Positions 8,988-18,871 are shown, counted from the stretch's first letter. The stretch: DNA of 64,000 nt from Pseudoalteromonas piscicida (GCF_000238315.3 NZ_CP011924.1:517501-581500); one strand, 5' to 3'. Translations and numbers: made by a program. The notes: generated from the letters alone by a model not told the origin.

Positions 8988-9611
8988 TTGCTAGAGATAG
9001 ACGCCGTCACTTGTACCAAACAAGATAGATGCTTGTTTGACTCATTAAGTTTCACTCTCCATGCGGGGCAGATCATGCAAATTGAAGGCCCAAATGGTGC
9101 CGGAAAAACCTCTTTGTTGAGGATCATTGCTGGGTTCGCCAGAGCGGACGAAGGGCAGATCCGCTACAACAGCACTGACATCCGCGATGATTATGATTCA
9201 TTCGCTGCCGATTTATTATTTATTGGTCATAAGACAGGTGTCAATCAACAACTTAGTGCCTACGAAAATGTCCAACATTGGCTTATGGTCCATGGCGCTC
9301 AGGCCGAAGAAGAAGAAGTCTATACACTGCTTGCTAAGCTCGGCTTAATTGGACTTGAAGATGTACCTGTGCGGACATTGTCGGCAGGCCAACAGCGCCG
9401 TGTTGCGTTAGTACGTTTGTGGCTAAATCAAGCCAAACTTTGGGTGCTAGATGAACCATTTACTGCGCTGGATAAAAAAGGGGTCGCCATGTTGCAAACC
9501 CAATTTCAGTCTCATCTCGACAAGGGGGGCGCCATTTTATTGACGACCCACCAAGATCTCACCGCACATTTTGCACAGTTACAAACCTTGGCGTTGGAGT
9601 ACCGTTTGTAA
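8988..9611 (+). CDS. ccmA: Cytochrome c maturation ABC ATPase CcmA
   Basis: ATPase subunit of the CcmABCD complex that releases holo-CcmE. It has Walker A GPNGAGKTS (about residues 35-43), signature LSAGQQRR, and Walker B LWVLDEPFTALD. Length is 207 residues, as usual. The start is TTG 8988, preceded by AAAGAGAAG; no ATG is available ahead of the conserved N-terminal strand. It opens the ccm operon and overlaps ccmB by one base (TAATG). Confidence 0.95.
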   Translation: MLEIDAVTCTKQDRCLFDSLSFTLHAGQIMQIEGPNGAGKTSLLRIIAGFARADEGQIRYNSTDIRDDYDSFAADLLFIGHKTGVNQQLSAYENVQHWLMVHGAQAEEEEVYTLLAKLGLIGLEDVPVRTLSAGQQRRVALVRLWLNQAKLWVLDEPFTALDKKGVAMLQTQFQSHLDKGGAILLTTHQDLTAHFAQLQTLALEYRL

Positions 9612-10297
9612 TGCAGACTCAACATTCTTATTGGTTAGCTTTTAAATCGGTTTACGCCAAAGATGTGACCTTGGCCTTTAGACAACGCGCTGAGATAGTC
9701 AACCCGCTGTTGTTTTTCTTAATCGTGATCACCCTATTTCCGTTAGCAATTGGGCCCGAACCTGCGCTGCTTACCAGAATGGCACCGGGTATTATTTGGG
9801 TAGCGGCGCTTTTATCGACTATGTTAGGTCTAGATAAATTATTTAGGGACGATTACAACGACGGCTCATTAGAGCAATTGATTGCTTCACCTTATCCTTT
9901 ATCGCTATCAGTATTAGCAAAAGTAGCTGCGCATTGGACAGTCAGTGGTTTGCCAATGGTGGTGCTTGCGCCCTTGTTCGCGCTGTTAATGAATCTCGAG
10001 TCGCAGTCTCTCAATGCGACTGTATTGACCTTACTGATAGGTACACCGTTATTAAGTTTTATTGGGGCCATTGGCGCAGGACTCACCGTTGCATTGCAAA
10101 AGGGTGGCATTTTAATGAGTTTACTTGTCCTACCGCTTTATATCCCCGTATTGATTTTTGCAACGTCTGCCATAGATACCAGTAGCATGTCTTTAGCGTA
10201 TGGTGGTCAGCTTGCAATCCTTGGTGCGATGCTTGCCGTCGCAATTGTTACCGCACCAATTGCCATATCGTCAGCTTTAAGAGTGAGTGTAAGTTAA
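9611..10297 (+). CDS. ccmB: Heme exporter protein CcmB
   Basis: Integral membrane subunit of CcmABCD, 228 residues with six predicted hydrophobic segments. The N-terminus contains the conserved KDVTLAFRQRAEIVNPLLFF element that precedes the first membrane helix. The start overlaps the ccmA stop. The length and operon position fit the family. Confidence 0.95.
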   Translation: MQTQHSYWLAFKSVYAKDVTLAFRQRAEIVNPLLFFLIVITLFPLAIGPEPALLTRMAPGIIWVAALLSTMLGLDKLFRDDYNDGSLEQLIASPYPLSLSVLAKVAAHWTVSGLPMVVLAPLFALLMNLESQSLNATVLTLLIGTPLLSFIGAIGAGLTVALQKGGILMSLLVLPLYIPVLIFATSAIDTSSMSLAYGGQLAILGAMLAVAIVTAPIAISSALRVSVS

Positions 10298-10298
10298 A

Positions 10299-11036
10299 AT
10301 GTGGAAGTGGTTACATCCTTATGCCAAAGCGGAGCGTGCTTACCAACTGTGTAACACCTTGCTTCCTTACTTTGCCGTGATTGCGGTAGTGGGCTTAATT
10401 GTTGGATGGGTTTGGGGGTTAGCCTATGCGCCAGCCGACTACCAACAAAAAGACAGCTATCGTATTATCTTTATTCATGTGCCGTCGGCTATCTGGTCAA
10501 TGGGCGCATACTCGTCTATGGCTATTGCGGCTATTGTTGCCTTGGTATGGCAAATTCGTAATGCTGAATTGGCGGTTATAGCCATTGCTCCTATTGGTGC
10601 GGCAATGACCGCGATTGCGTTAATCACTGGTGCTGCTTGGGGTAAACCTATGTGGGGTGCTTGGTGGGTCTGGGATGCAAGATTGACGTCAGAGCTTATC
10701 CTATTGTTTTTGTATTTTGGTGTTTTGTCTCTATATCACGCCTTTGAAGATAAAAAATCAGGTGGTAGAGCTGCCTGTATTCTTGCCATTGTCGGGGTCG
10801 TTAATCTGCCTATTATTCATTTCTCGGTAGAGTGGTGGAACACGTTGCATCAGGGGTCAACTATCACCAAATTTGATACTTCAGCGATTGATCCTTCTAT
10901 GTTGTGGCCTTTGTTGATCAACATAGTGGCGTTTGCTGGTGTGCTTGGCGTGGTTACGCTAATTCGTTTGAAAAATGAAATTTTACGAAGTGAGCAACAC
11001 CGTCCTTGGGTCCGCGAATTAGTGAATAGGGGTTAA
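10299..11036 (+). CDS. ccmC: Heme-handling protein CcmC
   Basis: Six-helix membrane protein (245 residues) that loads heme on CcmE. The tryptophan-rich periplasmic signature is present as WGKPMWGAWWVWDARLTSE (about residues 111-129). Conserved histidines are seen in FIHVPSAIWS and in IIHFSVEWWNTLHQG. It follows ccmB by one base and precedes ccmD by two. Confidence 0.96.
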   Translation: MWKWLHPYAKAERAYQLCNTLLPYFAVIAVVGLIVGWVWGLAYAPADYQQKDSYRIIFIHVPSAIWSMGAYSSMAIAAIVALVWQIRNAELAVIAIAPIGAAMTAIALITGAAWGKPMWGAWWVWDARLTSELILLFLYFGVLSLYHAFEDKKSGGRAACILAIVGVVNLPIIHFSVEWWNTLHQGSTITKFDTSAIDPSMLWPLLINIVAFAGVLGVVTLIRLKNEILRSEQHRPWVRELVNRG

Positions 11037-11038
11037 TC

Positions 11039-11242
11039 ATGCAGTTTGAATCCTTCAGTGAATTTTTAGCCATGGGTGGTTATGGCTTTTATGTTTGGCT
11101 CTCATTTGGCTCATGTGCATTAATACTGACTGGTATTTTAGTCGGCTCTATCTTGGATGGTAAGGCGCTAAAGCAAGCAGTTAAAGCGCAAATGGCAAGA
11201 GAAGCACGCATTAAAAAAGCAAAAGAGGAGTCGCAAGCATGA
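11039..11242 (+). CDS. ccmD: Heme exporter accessory protein CcmD
   Basis: A 67-residue single-pass protein with the [17 protein letters not shown]-terminus typical of CcmD, one membrane helix, and a basic cytoplasmic tail ([14 protein letters not shown]). It is needed for release of holo-CcmE from CcmABC. It overlaps ccmE by four bases. Confidence 0.92.
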   Translation: MQFESFSEFLAMGGYGFYVWLSFGSCALILTGILVGSILDGKALKQAVKAQMAREARIKKAKEESQA

Positions 11243-11718
11243 ATCCTAGACGCAAAAAGAGATTATTCACCGTTGTTGCCGTTATCTTTGGTATTGGCGC
11301 AGCGGTCGGGCTTACGCTTTACGCACTACAAGAAAATATTAATTTGTTTTACACGCCGAGCGAGCTTGTTGAAGGTAAAGGTGAGTTAAAAGAAATACCG
11401 CAAATTGGCCAGAAACTGCGCATTGGCGGTATGGTTGTGCCGGGCTCAGTGGTGCGTGATGAAACGTCCTTAGATGTGTCATTTAAACTTATCGACACCG
11501 GTCCAATGGTTACTATTCGTTATAAAGGCATTCTTCCTGATCTATTCCGTGAAGGCCAAGGTATCGTAGCACAAGGGACATTAGTTGAGTCTAATGTAGT
11601 TGAAGCGTTTGAAGTACTTGCCAAGCATGATGAAGAGTATATGCCATCAGAAGTGGCGGAAGCCGTGAAAGGCATTAAGCACGAAAAGCCAAAATATAAT
11701 TTAAACAGCGAGAACTAA
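11239..11718 (+). CDS. ccmE: Periplasmic heme chaperone CcmE
   Basis: A 159-residue heme chaperone with a basic N-terminal cytoplasmic tail, one membrane anchor (about residues 9-29) and an OB-fold domain. The covalent heme ligand is His130, in [11 protein letters not shown], followed at +4 by the conserved Tyr134. This is the ordinary H-type motif, not the Cys variant of archaea and sulfate reducers. Confidence 0.97.
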   Translation: MNPRRKKRLFTVVAVIFGIGAAVGLTLYALQENINLFYTPSELVEGKGELKEIPQIGQKLRIGGMVVPGSVVRDETSLDVSFKLIDTGPMVTIRYKGILPDLFREGQGIVAQGTLVESNVVEAFEVLAKHDEEYMPSEVAEAVKGIKHEKPKYNLNSEN

Positions 11719-11719
11719 G

Positions 11720-13678
11720 ATGGTCCCAGAAATAGGTTACTTCGCTTTAGTTCTGGCGATGGCATTGAGCTTATTACTGTGTATTTTCCCATTGTGGGGT
11801 GCTTATACGGGTAATTTGAGGCTGATGAAAGCCGCTCCTTCACTGGCCGTTGGTCAGTGTATTCTTGTGGTGTTCTCATTTGTGGTACTGATCTACATCA
11901 CATTAATGGATGACTTTACGGTTGCGTATGTGGCACATCATTCGAGCAGTACTTTGCCTTGGTATTATAAAATCACCTCAACGTGGGGTGGACATGAAGG
12001 CGCAATTTTACTGTGGTTAGTGATGCAATCCATGTGGACCATGCTGGTTGCAGTGATGTTAAAGTCGCTACCGTGGGTATTGCGAGCGCGTGTGTTAGGC
12101 GTACTTGGCTTTTTAGGTGTGGGCTTTATGCTCTATACCCTGTGGATGTCGAGTCCGTTTGAGCGTTTGCTTCCTTACTTCCCTGTTGAAGGGCGTGATT
12201 TAAATCCATTATTGCAAGACCCTGGAATGATCATTCACCCGCCACTCCTTTATATGGGTTATGTTGGCTTATCTGTGTCTTTCTCTTTTGCAATTGCTGC
12301 GCTTTTAACCGGTAAACTTGATAACACTTGGGCTAAATGGTCACGTCCTTGGACAATGGCCGCATGGGGCTTTCTTACTCTAGGCATTACTATTGGTAGT
12401 TGGTGGGCGTACTCAGAGCTAGGCTGGGGCGGTTGGTGGTTCTGGGATCCGGTGGAAAACGCTTCACTGATGCCTTGGCTTGTTGCAACCGCTTTATTGC
12501 ATTCACTCGCAGTAACAGAAAAGCGTGGTGTGTTTAAGTCTTGGACAGTACTACTTGCTATCACCGCGTTTAGTTTATGTTTACTGGGTACCTTTATCGT
12601 TCGTTCTGGGATCATCGTTTCGGTGCATGCGTTTGCAACCGATCCAGACCGTGGTTTATATATCCTGTCATTCTTGGCTGTGGTTGTGGGTGGTAGCTTA
12701 GCGCTTTACGCACTGCGCGTAGCTCAAGTATATAGCGAAGGGCGTTATCAATTCATTTCGCGTGAAGTAGCGCTGTGGATCAACAATATCTTCTTAGTGG
12801 TTGCGACCTTGATTGTATTATTGGGTACGCTATTGCCTATGATCCATAAAGAGTTGGGCTTAGGCTCTATTTCTATTGGCGTACCTTTCTTTAACCAAAT
12901 GTTTGCGATATTAATCGTGCCGTTCGCGATTTTGCTGGGTTTAGCACCTATGCTGCGCTGGAAACAAAATAAAATGCCGCCACTAGTGAAAAAATGGGCT
13001 GCATTGATTGCGGTGAGTTTAGTGCTCACGGCGACGTGGTTATACTCGAGCTACGAAGTGGTGGCGCCACTTACGTTTGTTGCGACCGCTTTAGCTGTGT
13101 GGATAAGTGTGGCTACTGCTGCTGACTTATTTAATAAAGTGACTGTTCACCCAAGTGTTGCGATCGGCTTTAAAAAGCTAGGATTGAGCTATTGGGCAAT
13201 GGTACTCGGGCACGTTGGTATTGCCTTTGTTATCGCGTCGGTGACGTTAACTTCAGCATACTCAGTTGAGCGCTCCGTGAGCATGAAACCGGGTGAAACA
13301 GCGATGCTAAACGAGTACGAATATCGCTTTGATGGGGTAAAAGAAATTCGAGGCCCGAACTACGGTGGCCATGCAGGCGTAGTGACGGTATTCAAAAATG
13401 GTAAAAAAGTCACCGAGCTGCATGCAGAAAAACGCCGCTATGATGTAGGGATGCAGTTTATGACCGAAGCCGCTATTGATGATGGCTTCTTCCGCGATTT
13501 ATATCTAGCACTCGGCGAGCCGCTTTCTGCAGGCGCGTGGTCGCTTAGGATCTATCACAAACCATACGTACGCTGGATGTGGTTAGGTGGGCTACTTATC
13601 TCTTTTGCCGGCTTCATTGTGCTTGCGGATAAACGCTACCGCAGCCGCGTGAAAAAATCATCCCAAGTGGAGGCTTAA
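11720..13678 (+). CDS. ccmF: Cytochrome c heme lyase subunit CcmF
   Basis: Large polytopic protein (652 residues) that ligates heme to apocytochrome c together with CcmH and CcmI. It has the WWD-type tryptophan-rich segment GWGGWWFWDPVENASLMPW at about residues 234-252. Conserved histidines appear in HPPLLYMGY and HAFATDP, and a large C-terminal periplasmic domain precedes the last helix. The length matches the family. Confidence 0.97.
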   Translation: MVPEIGYFALVLAMALSLLLCIFPLWGAYTGNLRLMKAAPSLAVGQCILVVFSFVVLIYITLMDDFTVAYVAHHSSSTLPWYYKITSTWGGHEGAILLWLVMQSMWTMLVAVMLKSLPWVLRARVLGVLGFLGVGFMLYTLWMSSPFERLLPYFPVEGRDLNPLLQDPGMIIHPPLLYMGYVGLSVSFSFAIAALLTGKLDNTWAKWSRPWTMAAWGFLTLGITIGSWWAYSELGWGGWWFWDPVENASLMPWLVATALLHSLAVTEKRGVFKSWTVLLAITAFSLCLLGTFIVRSGIIVSVHAFATDPDRGLYILSFLAVVVGGSLALYALRVAQVYSEGRYQFISREVALWINNIFLVVATLIVLLGTLLPMIHKELGLGSISIGVPFFNQMFAILIVPFAILLGLAPMLRWKQNKMPPLVKKWAALIAVSLVLTATWLYSSYEVVAPLTFVATALAVWISVATAADLFNKVTVHPSVAIGFKKLGLSYWAMVLGHVGIAFVIASVTLTSAYSVERSVSMKPGETAMLNEYEYRFDGVKEIRGPNYGGHAGVVTVFKNGKKVTELHAEKRRYDVGMQFMTEAAIDDGFFRDLYLALGEPLSAGAWSLRIYHKPYVRWMWLGGLLISFAGFIVLADKRYRSRVKKSSQVEA

Positions 13679-13679
13679 C

Positions 13680-14252
13680 ATGAACCGCAAGTTATTAGGT
13701 TTAGTGCCTTTTTTGATATTTATTTTCCTGTGTGTGTTTTTGTACCAAGGACTTTTTGGTAATCCTAGAGAGATCCAGACCGGCCGTTTAGGACACACTA
13801 TGCCTGAGTTTTCATTACCGGACCTAATGGATAGTGATAAAACCTGGACCGCCGACTCGCTTAAGGGTGAAGTCTACTTGATGAACGTATGGGGCACTTG
13901 GTGCCCAACGTGTATCGCTGAGCTGGGTTATTTAACTGAGCTTAGAGAGCGTGGTGTGAAAATAATAGGTCTGTATTACGAGCAGGCTTATGACCCTGAT
14001 TTTGGCGACCAGTTTGATATCAATGCTCTAAGACAAGATGTCAATAACATGTTGAGCCGTGCAGGTAACCCATACCAATTTAACATTCTTGATTTGGAGC
14101 GTACATTAGCACTGGATCTAGGTGTTTCAGGCGCGCCAGAGACTTTTTTGGTAGATAAGCAAGGTAAGATTGTGTTGCATCATACTGGCGACATCAATGA
14201 ACGCGTGTGGCGTACTAAATTTGCAGCAATCTATCAGGAGCTAACGCAATGA
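13680..14252 (+). CDS. ccmG: Periplasmic thioredoxin-like protein CcmG/DsbE
   Basis: Membrane-anchored thioredoxin-fold reductant of apocytochrome c (190 residues). An N-terminal anchor (residues 4-24) precedes the active site WCPTC, with Cys75 and Cys78. The cis-Pro loop is GVSGAPETFLVD. It overlaps ccmH by four bases. Confidence 0.96.
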   Translation: MNRKLLGLVPFLIFIFLCVFLYQGLFGNPREIQTGRLGHTMPEFSLPDLMDSDKTWTADSLKGEVYLMNVWGTWCPTCIAELGYLTELRERGVKIIGLYYEQAYDPDFGDQFDINALRQDVNNMLSRAGNPYQFNILDLERTLALDLGVSGAPETFLVDKQGKIVLHHTGDINERVWRTKFAAIYQELTQ

Positions 14253-14713
14253 AATATGTAATTGTTTTGCTTTTAATGATGATTGCCGCAGCGGCGCAAG
14301 CAACGGAAGACAAATATAACTTTGCTACAGCTGAACGTGAGCAAACTTTCCGAGAGCTGACTCATGAGCTACGCTGCCCGAAATGCCAGAACCAAAACAT
14401 TGCCGATTCAGATGCTGTCGTAGCCAAAGATCTACGTGACAAAGTTATCGCTTTGGTTAATGAAGGTCAGTCTAAGCAAGAGGTCATTGATTATATGATC
14501 GACCGCTATGGCTATTTCGTTCATTATCAACCACCGGTTACGCCTGCAACGATTGTACTTTGGGTACTGCCAGTGGCAATCATTATTTTAGGCTTCGGCT
14601 TTATCGTATTTCGTCAAAAGCGCGCTGCGAAAAAGCAAGATTGGAATGCGGCGGACGAACAAAAGCTGACAGAGCTCATTAATCAATATCAACGTCAGGA
14701 GCGTGAGCAGTGA
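14249..14713 (+). CDS. ccmH: Cytochrome c maturation protein CcmH (CcmL-type N-terminal part)
   Basis: A 154-residue protein with a signal peptide, the redox motif LRCPKCQNQNI (Cys43, Cys46) and one C-terminal membrane helix. It corresponds to the N-terminal half of the E. coli CcmH fusion; the TPR half is the separate next gene. The pair reduces apocytochrome c and delivers it to CcmF. Confidence 0.95.
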   Translation: MKYVIVLLLMMIAAAAQATEDKYNFATAEREQTFRELTHELRCPKCQNQNIADSDAVVAKDLRDKVIALVNEGQSKQEVIDYMIDRYGYFVHYQPPVTPATIVLWVLPVAIIILGFGFIVFRQKRAAKKQDWNAADEQKLTELINQYQRQEREQ

Positions 14714-15993
14714 GCGAATTCTCGACAGATTTAACCCAAATGTGGTTTTTGTTTCTTCTGCTAGGCGTATTTGCCGGTCTCTTTGTGGTTTTTCCGTTTA
14801 TTAAAAAAGAAAGACGCATCACGGTTGATCATGATGCGAATGCCGAGCGTATCGATATTTTCCATCAGCGTTTGGAAGAGTTAAAAGAAGAGCTTGCTAA
14901 TCAACGTATCGAAAAAGACAGTTATAATGAATCTGTGGTTGAACTCAAGCGTCGCTTATTGAATGAGTTATCGCCTGAACAATCATTGACGAGTCGTGGT
15001 GACAACCGTGTGTTGGCGCTGACGGGTATTGCATTTATGGTGCTGGTCACTGGTGTCTTTTATTACTACACGGGTAGCCACAGGCAAATAGCGAGCTGGC
15101 ATGAAGCCGTTGAAAAGTTACCTGAGTATGGTGAGCGTGCAGTAATGCAATCTGGAGAGCCGCTTAATGCCAACGAGCTACAAGCATTTGCGCTGGGGCT
15201 AAGAACTAAACTAGCAACAGCTGGCGATGATGCAGTTGCATGGATGTTACTTGGTCGTGTTGCAATGTCACTCAATGACTTTGAGATGGCGATGCAGGCA
15301 TTTGATAAAGCACTCGTGATGCAACCTAATAACAATAATGTCCTCGTGAATTATAGCCAAGCATTATTGATAGAGGGCTCAGAGCCAAGTATGAATCGCG
15401 CGGCCAGAATGTTGTCAAAAGTGCTCAAGAATGATCCAACGAATATTGATGCGATAAGCTTGCTGGCGTTAATTGCCTATGAACGTCAAGATTGGAAAGA
15501 GTCAAAAGCCGCCTTTGAAGTCTTGTTGTCACAATTAACCAAAGATGATCCGCGTTATGAGATGATTGCAGGGCGCATTGCTGAAATCGAACAAAAGTTG
15601 GGTCAACAGAAAGACGAACCAGTGGCTGTAAAAACTGGTATTGTCGCTACTGTAACCATTTCAGCTGAGTTACGGAATAACATTCCAAAGGACAGCACCT
15701 TGTTCGTTTTTGCAAAAGCAGCTGAAGGTCCTGCCATGCCATTGGCGGTGGCCAAAATTACAAACTTTAACTTGCCAATGACGGTAAACCTAGATGATAG
15801 TATGGCAATGATGCCTGAATTAACCTTGTCGAAATTTTCTCAAGTTACGGTCACCGCACGTATTTCTAATGATGGTTCAGTAATGCCTTCAGATGGAGAA
15901 CTTGAGGGTGTTTCAAGCGTAATTGAACTTCAACAAGGCGAAAATCAGCTCAATGTCGAGATTAGTCGTGTCTTAACAAATACAGGGAAATAA
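14710..15993 (+). CDS. ccmI: Cytochrome c biogenesis protein CcmI, TPR domain
   Basis: A 427-residue apocytochrome c chaperone. Two N-terminal membrane helices (about residues 9-26 and 97-117) flank a cytoplasmic loop with a leucine-zipper-like stretch. TPR repeats follow (about residues 150-290), then a C-terminal beta-rich domain (about residues 310-425). It begins with GTG 14710, overlapping the ccmH stop by four bases, which implies translational coupling. Confidence 0.92.
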   Translation: MSEFSTDLTQMWFLFLLLGVFAGLFVVFPFIKKERRITVDHDANAERIDIFHQRLEELKEELANQRIEKDSYNESVVELKRRLLNELSPEQSLTSRGDNRVLALTGIAFMVLVTGVFYYYTGSHRQIASWHEAVEKLPEYGERAVMQSGEPLNANELQAFALGLRTKLATAGDDAVAWMLLGRVAMSLNDFEMAMQAFDKALVMQPNNNNVLVNYSQALLIEGSEPSMNRAARMLSKVLKNDPTNIDAISLLALIAYERQDWKESKAAFEVLLSQLTKDDPRYEMIAGRIAEIEQKLGQQKDEPVAVKTGIVATVTISAELRNNIPKDSTLFVFAKAAEGPAMPLAVAKITNFNLPMTVNLDDSMAMMPELTLSKFSQVTVTARISNDGSVMPSDGELEGVSSVIELQQGENQLNVEISRVLTNTGK

Positions 15994-16725
15994 ATGCTTA
16001 AAGCCGTGCTCACAGGCTTACTTGCGTTGACCATTGTCGGTTGTGCGCAAGTACCCGAAGAGAAAAAGGATCCACGAGATCCATTTCAATCACTTAACCG
16101 CCCACTCTATGACTTTAACATGGATGTGTTGGATGCCTATATTTTGCGTCCTGTTGCTAAAGGGTATGTTGCGGTGACTCCCGCTCCTGTACGCAGTAGT
16201 GTTGTCAATTTCACCACCAACATCGCCGCACCGACCGATGCAGTAAACGCGGCCCTACAGGGTAAGCCTGATCATATGGCAATCAATGTTGCTCGCTTTT
16301 TAGTTAATTCTACGGTCGGTATTTTTGGCTTGTTTGATGTTGCGAAAACACTTGGCCTTGAGCTTAAAGACGAAGATTTTGGCCAAACTTTGGGGGTTTG
16401 GGGTGTTGGCGATGGTGCGTATATTATGATCCCAGGTATGGGACCGACGACCGCGAGAAACTTAACGGGTGATGTAGTCGATAACTTTGTCTTACCAGAA
16501 ATTGCACTCACTACGCCACAAACAGTATTAGTGTTTGCGCTGCGCGCGGTTGAAGCAAGGGCGGCTTTGATGTCACAAGAAAAGCTGCTAAATGAGTCGC
16601 TTGATCCATACACTTTCTTAAAGGATGTCTATTATCAACGTCAATTGTACGAGCTATTCGATGGCAATCCGCCAATAGAAGAAGAGCCGGATGATTTTGA
16701 CGAGAACTTTTTAGAGAACCTGTAA
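15994..16725 (+). CDS. mlaA: Phospholipid-binding outer-membrane lipoprotein MlaA (VacJ)
   Basis: A 243-residue lipoprotein with lipobox LTIVGC (Cys17). The conserved DPFQSLNRPLYDFN motif follows, and the core continues through DFGQTLGVWGVGDGAYIMIPGMGPTTARN (about residues 128-157). MlaA removes mislocalised phospholipids from the outer leaflet of the outer membrane through the Mla pathway. Its start codon is flush with the ccmI stop, so it is probably transcribed with the ccm operon; the functional link is unclear. Confidence 0.93.
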   Translation: MLKAVLTGLLALTIVGCAQVPEEKKDPRDPFQSLNRPLYDFNMDVLDAYILRPVAKGYVAVTPAPVRSSVVNFTTNIAAPTDAVNAALQGKPDHMAINVARFLVNSTVGIFGLFDVAKTLGLELKDEDFGQTLGVWGVGDGAYIMIPGMGPTTARNLTGDVVDNFVLPEIALTTPQTVLVFALRAVEARAALMSQEKLLNESLDPYTFLKDVYYQRQLYELFDGNPPIEEEPDDFDENFLENL

Positions 16726-16730
16726 AAAAT

Positions 16731-16754
16731 AAGGTCGGCAATCGCCGACCTTTT
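16731..16754. terminator. Bidirectional intrinsic terminator after mlaA
   Basis: A 9-bp stem AAGGTCGGC / GCCGACCTT with a 4-base loop is followed by TTTT on the plus strand and by a T-run (plus-strand AAAAAAT) on the minus strand. It lies between the convergent mlaA and copper-receptor genes. Confidence 0.85.
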
Positions 16755-16772
16755 CGTTATCTTAGTATACGG

Positions 16773-18791
16773 TTAAAAGCGCCAGTTAAGATTTGCCCAG
16801 AGCGTCCGTCCCGGCTCATTGACTCGATCAATTTGGTCAAAGCCACTTACCGCGGCACCGGAGCGACTTAAATGTTCGGCATAGGTTTTATCGAGTACAT
16901 TATCTACACCAGCACTGAGCTGTAATGCATCGCTATATTGATAATTGGTATTAAGTGAAAGCGTGCCAAAGCCTGCCGTCGCAGTGACGTCCTGCCCTGC
17001 AATATTCCCCTGTCCAATCGCCACTCTGTGCTGGTGTTGTACTAATCTTACCGATCCGCCTAGTTGCCACTTATCGCTTAATTGGTAATTGCTTGCAATA
17101 CGCAGTTGCAAAGGTGGTTGCTGAGCTAATGCGAGATTGTCGGTAAGGTTATTACCCTTTACGTAGTTGATACTACTGGTGAGTTGTAGCGCTTTGCTCG
17201 CTTGCCACATTACTTCACCCTCAAAACCTAAGGTTTCTGCATCAACATTTCTGGTCACTTTTGATGTTATATTCATCTTTTCAAACAGATTGTCGATTAA
17301 TAAATAGTCGTCAATTTGGTTATAGAACACCGAGAAATTGACGTTAATGTCTTTGAACTGCTTTACCAATCCAGCATCTAATTGCACGGTTTTTTCAGTA
17401 TCGACATTAAAGGCAGAAATAGACGTTTCACTTCCTCGGCTACCACCGACTACTTCCCAGTAATCGGGAAAACGCTCTGTAACGCCGAAACCGACAAAAT
17501 AGCTACTGTTTTCAGATTGTGCTTGATAGCGGCTAAATCCGCTGAATAACGTATCGTCTCTTGTTTGTAGGGCGGTTGGGTTTGGTTTCATCGACATCAT
17601 TGCGCTTATCATGGTGCGATGATCTTCACTTTGCCAATCATCAATGCGCAATCCGCTAACCCATTGGCTGGAGCAAGTCAATTGATATTCGAACTCGGCA
17701 AATATACCGAGTTGTCTAAATTCAGCATCCATTTGGCGTGGCATCGTTTCTACCGGATTGTTGAATTGATCTCGGCTGACTCGATTGCGGTGCTCATTTA
17801 CTTGGTAATCGACACCGTAAATTAAAGTATGTTGGGCATTGACTTCTGAAGTCAACGTAAGCTTTGCGCCATAAGTTTTACGGTCAGGGTTGGAGGAGGT
17901 TGGGGTTTTCATCATCATATTTGCAACAAAAGGGCGTAAGCTATGATTGTCCATGATGTGGTCAACGTAGTTATAGTATGCGTTGAATGATAACTCTTCA
18001 ATCAGTGATGAAAGGGAAGATAATTTGATATTCAGGCCAATATTTTCTCGATCGAAGAGGCTGCCATCCATCATTCGGTCGGCATAGGCAACTTCACCAT
18101 CGCTTACCCCGTAAGTGATAGAGTAAAAAGCGTCATCGCTTGGGGTATAGGCAAACTCTGTGTCTATATTCCAGCGTTCATACGCTGAGTGAACTTTGGT
18201 GCCATTACCATCTTCATAATCATCTGCATCACTGTAATTTGCTGCTATCCGAGCGTATCCGCGTTCATTACCAGCCTTGATATCACTGTTAACACTGTGG
18301 CGGCCTTGGCTCGAAAGCACCGCATTGGTAAAGCCAATCACTTCAGATTTAGCTAGGCGTTCATTTTCACGTTCAAACACCACAGTCGCAGCACTGTTGC
18401 CTGGACCATACAACACAGTTTGTGGGCCTTTGATGACTTTTAAGGTGTCGTAGGATTGTGGCGTAATATATGCCGTAGGCGGGTCCATGCGGCTACCGCA
18501 ACCACCAAGCGTTTGACCATTATTGGCGATAATGGCAATTCTAGAGCCTGCCATGCCACGAAACACAGGGTCAGCGCTTGCGCCGCCTTTTTTAATTAGT
18601 GAGAACCCCGCAATTGAAGAGAGTAAATCCGCGCCATCTTGTGCTGGTAGTGGTTGGCGTACTGCTTTGGTATCCGTTGTTAGCGTAATTGGTGTTTGCA
18701 TCGGTGCAATAACAACAATTTTTTCAATTTCATCAGCATGGGTGATGGGAGATAAGGAAACAATAGCAAGAGAGAGTAGGGTGCGTTTCAT
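16773..18791 (-). CDS. TonB-dependent copper receptor, OprC/NosA type
   Basis: An outer-membrane TonB-dependent receptor of 672 residues: signal peptide, plug domain and 22-strand barrel ending in an aromatic residue (NLNWRF). The plug contains GGCGSRMDPPTAYI, a sequence I associate with the OprC/NosA copper-receptor family. It also has Met-rich loops (MMKTP, MMSMKPNP) suited to Cu binding. It would import copper across the outer membrane, energised by TonB-ExbBD. A near-perfect palindrome lies about 60-80 bases upstream of its start. The alternative is a generic metal or siderophore receptor. Confidence 0.82.
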   Translation of the reverse strand: MKRTLLSLAIVSLSPITHADEIEKIVVIAPMQTPITLTTDTKAVRQPLPAQDGADLLSSIAGFSLIKKGGASADPVFRGMAGSRIAIIANNGQTLGGCGSRMDPPTAYITPQSYDTLKVIKGPQTVLYGPGNSAATVVFERENERLAKSEVIGFTNAVLSSQGRHSVNSDIKAGNERGYARIAANYSDADDYEDGNGTKVHSAYERWNIDTEFAYTPSDDAFYSITYGVSDGEVAYADRMMDGSLFDRENIGLNIKLSSLSSLIEELSFNAYYNYVDHIMDNHSLRPFVANMMMKTPTSSNPDRKTYGAKLTLTSEVNAQHTLIYGVDYQVNEHRNRVSRDQFNNPVETMPRQMDAEFRQLGIFAEFEYQLTCSSQWVSGLRIDDWQSEDHRTMISAMMSMKPNPTALQTRDDTLFSGFSRYQAQSENSSYFVGFGVTERFPDYWEVVGGSRGSETSISAFNVDTEKTVQLDAGLVKQFKDINVNFSVFYNQIDDYLLIDNLFEKMNITSKVTRNVDAETLGFEGEVMWQASKALQLTSSINYVKGNNLTDNLALAQQPPLQLRIASNYQLSDKWQLGGSVRLVQHQHRVAIGQGNIAGQDVTATAGFGTLSLNTNYQYSDALQLSAGVDNVLDKTYAEHLSRSGAAVSGFDQIDRVNEPGRTLWANLNWRF

Positions 18792-18848
18792 AAGTTCACT
18801 TTGAAGTTGTTTTAGTGCACTTATTTTATCGCTATCAGGTGCTTAGCG

Positions 18849-18871
18849 GGATGCGACAGATTGTCGCATCC
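18849..18871. promoter_or_regulatory. Operator-like palindrome upstream of the copper receptor
   Basis: Perfect 10-bp arms GGATGCGACA and TGTCGCATCC are separated by three bases (GAT). It lies 58-80 bases upstream of the receptor start and 10 bases beyond the end of the EAL/HDOD gene. On the minus strand no T-run follows it, so it is a weak terminator candidate. Its size and position suit a dimeric repressor or activator site. The regulator is not identifiable from sequence alone. Confidence 0.45.
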
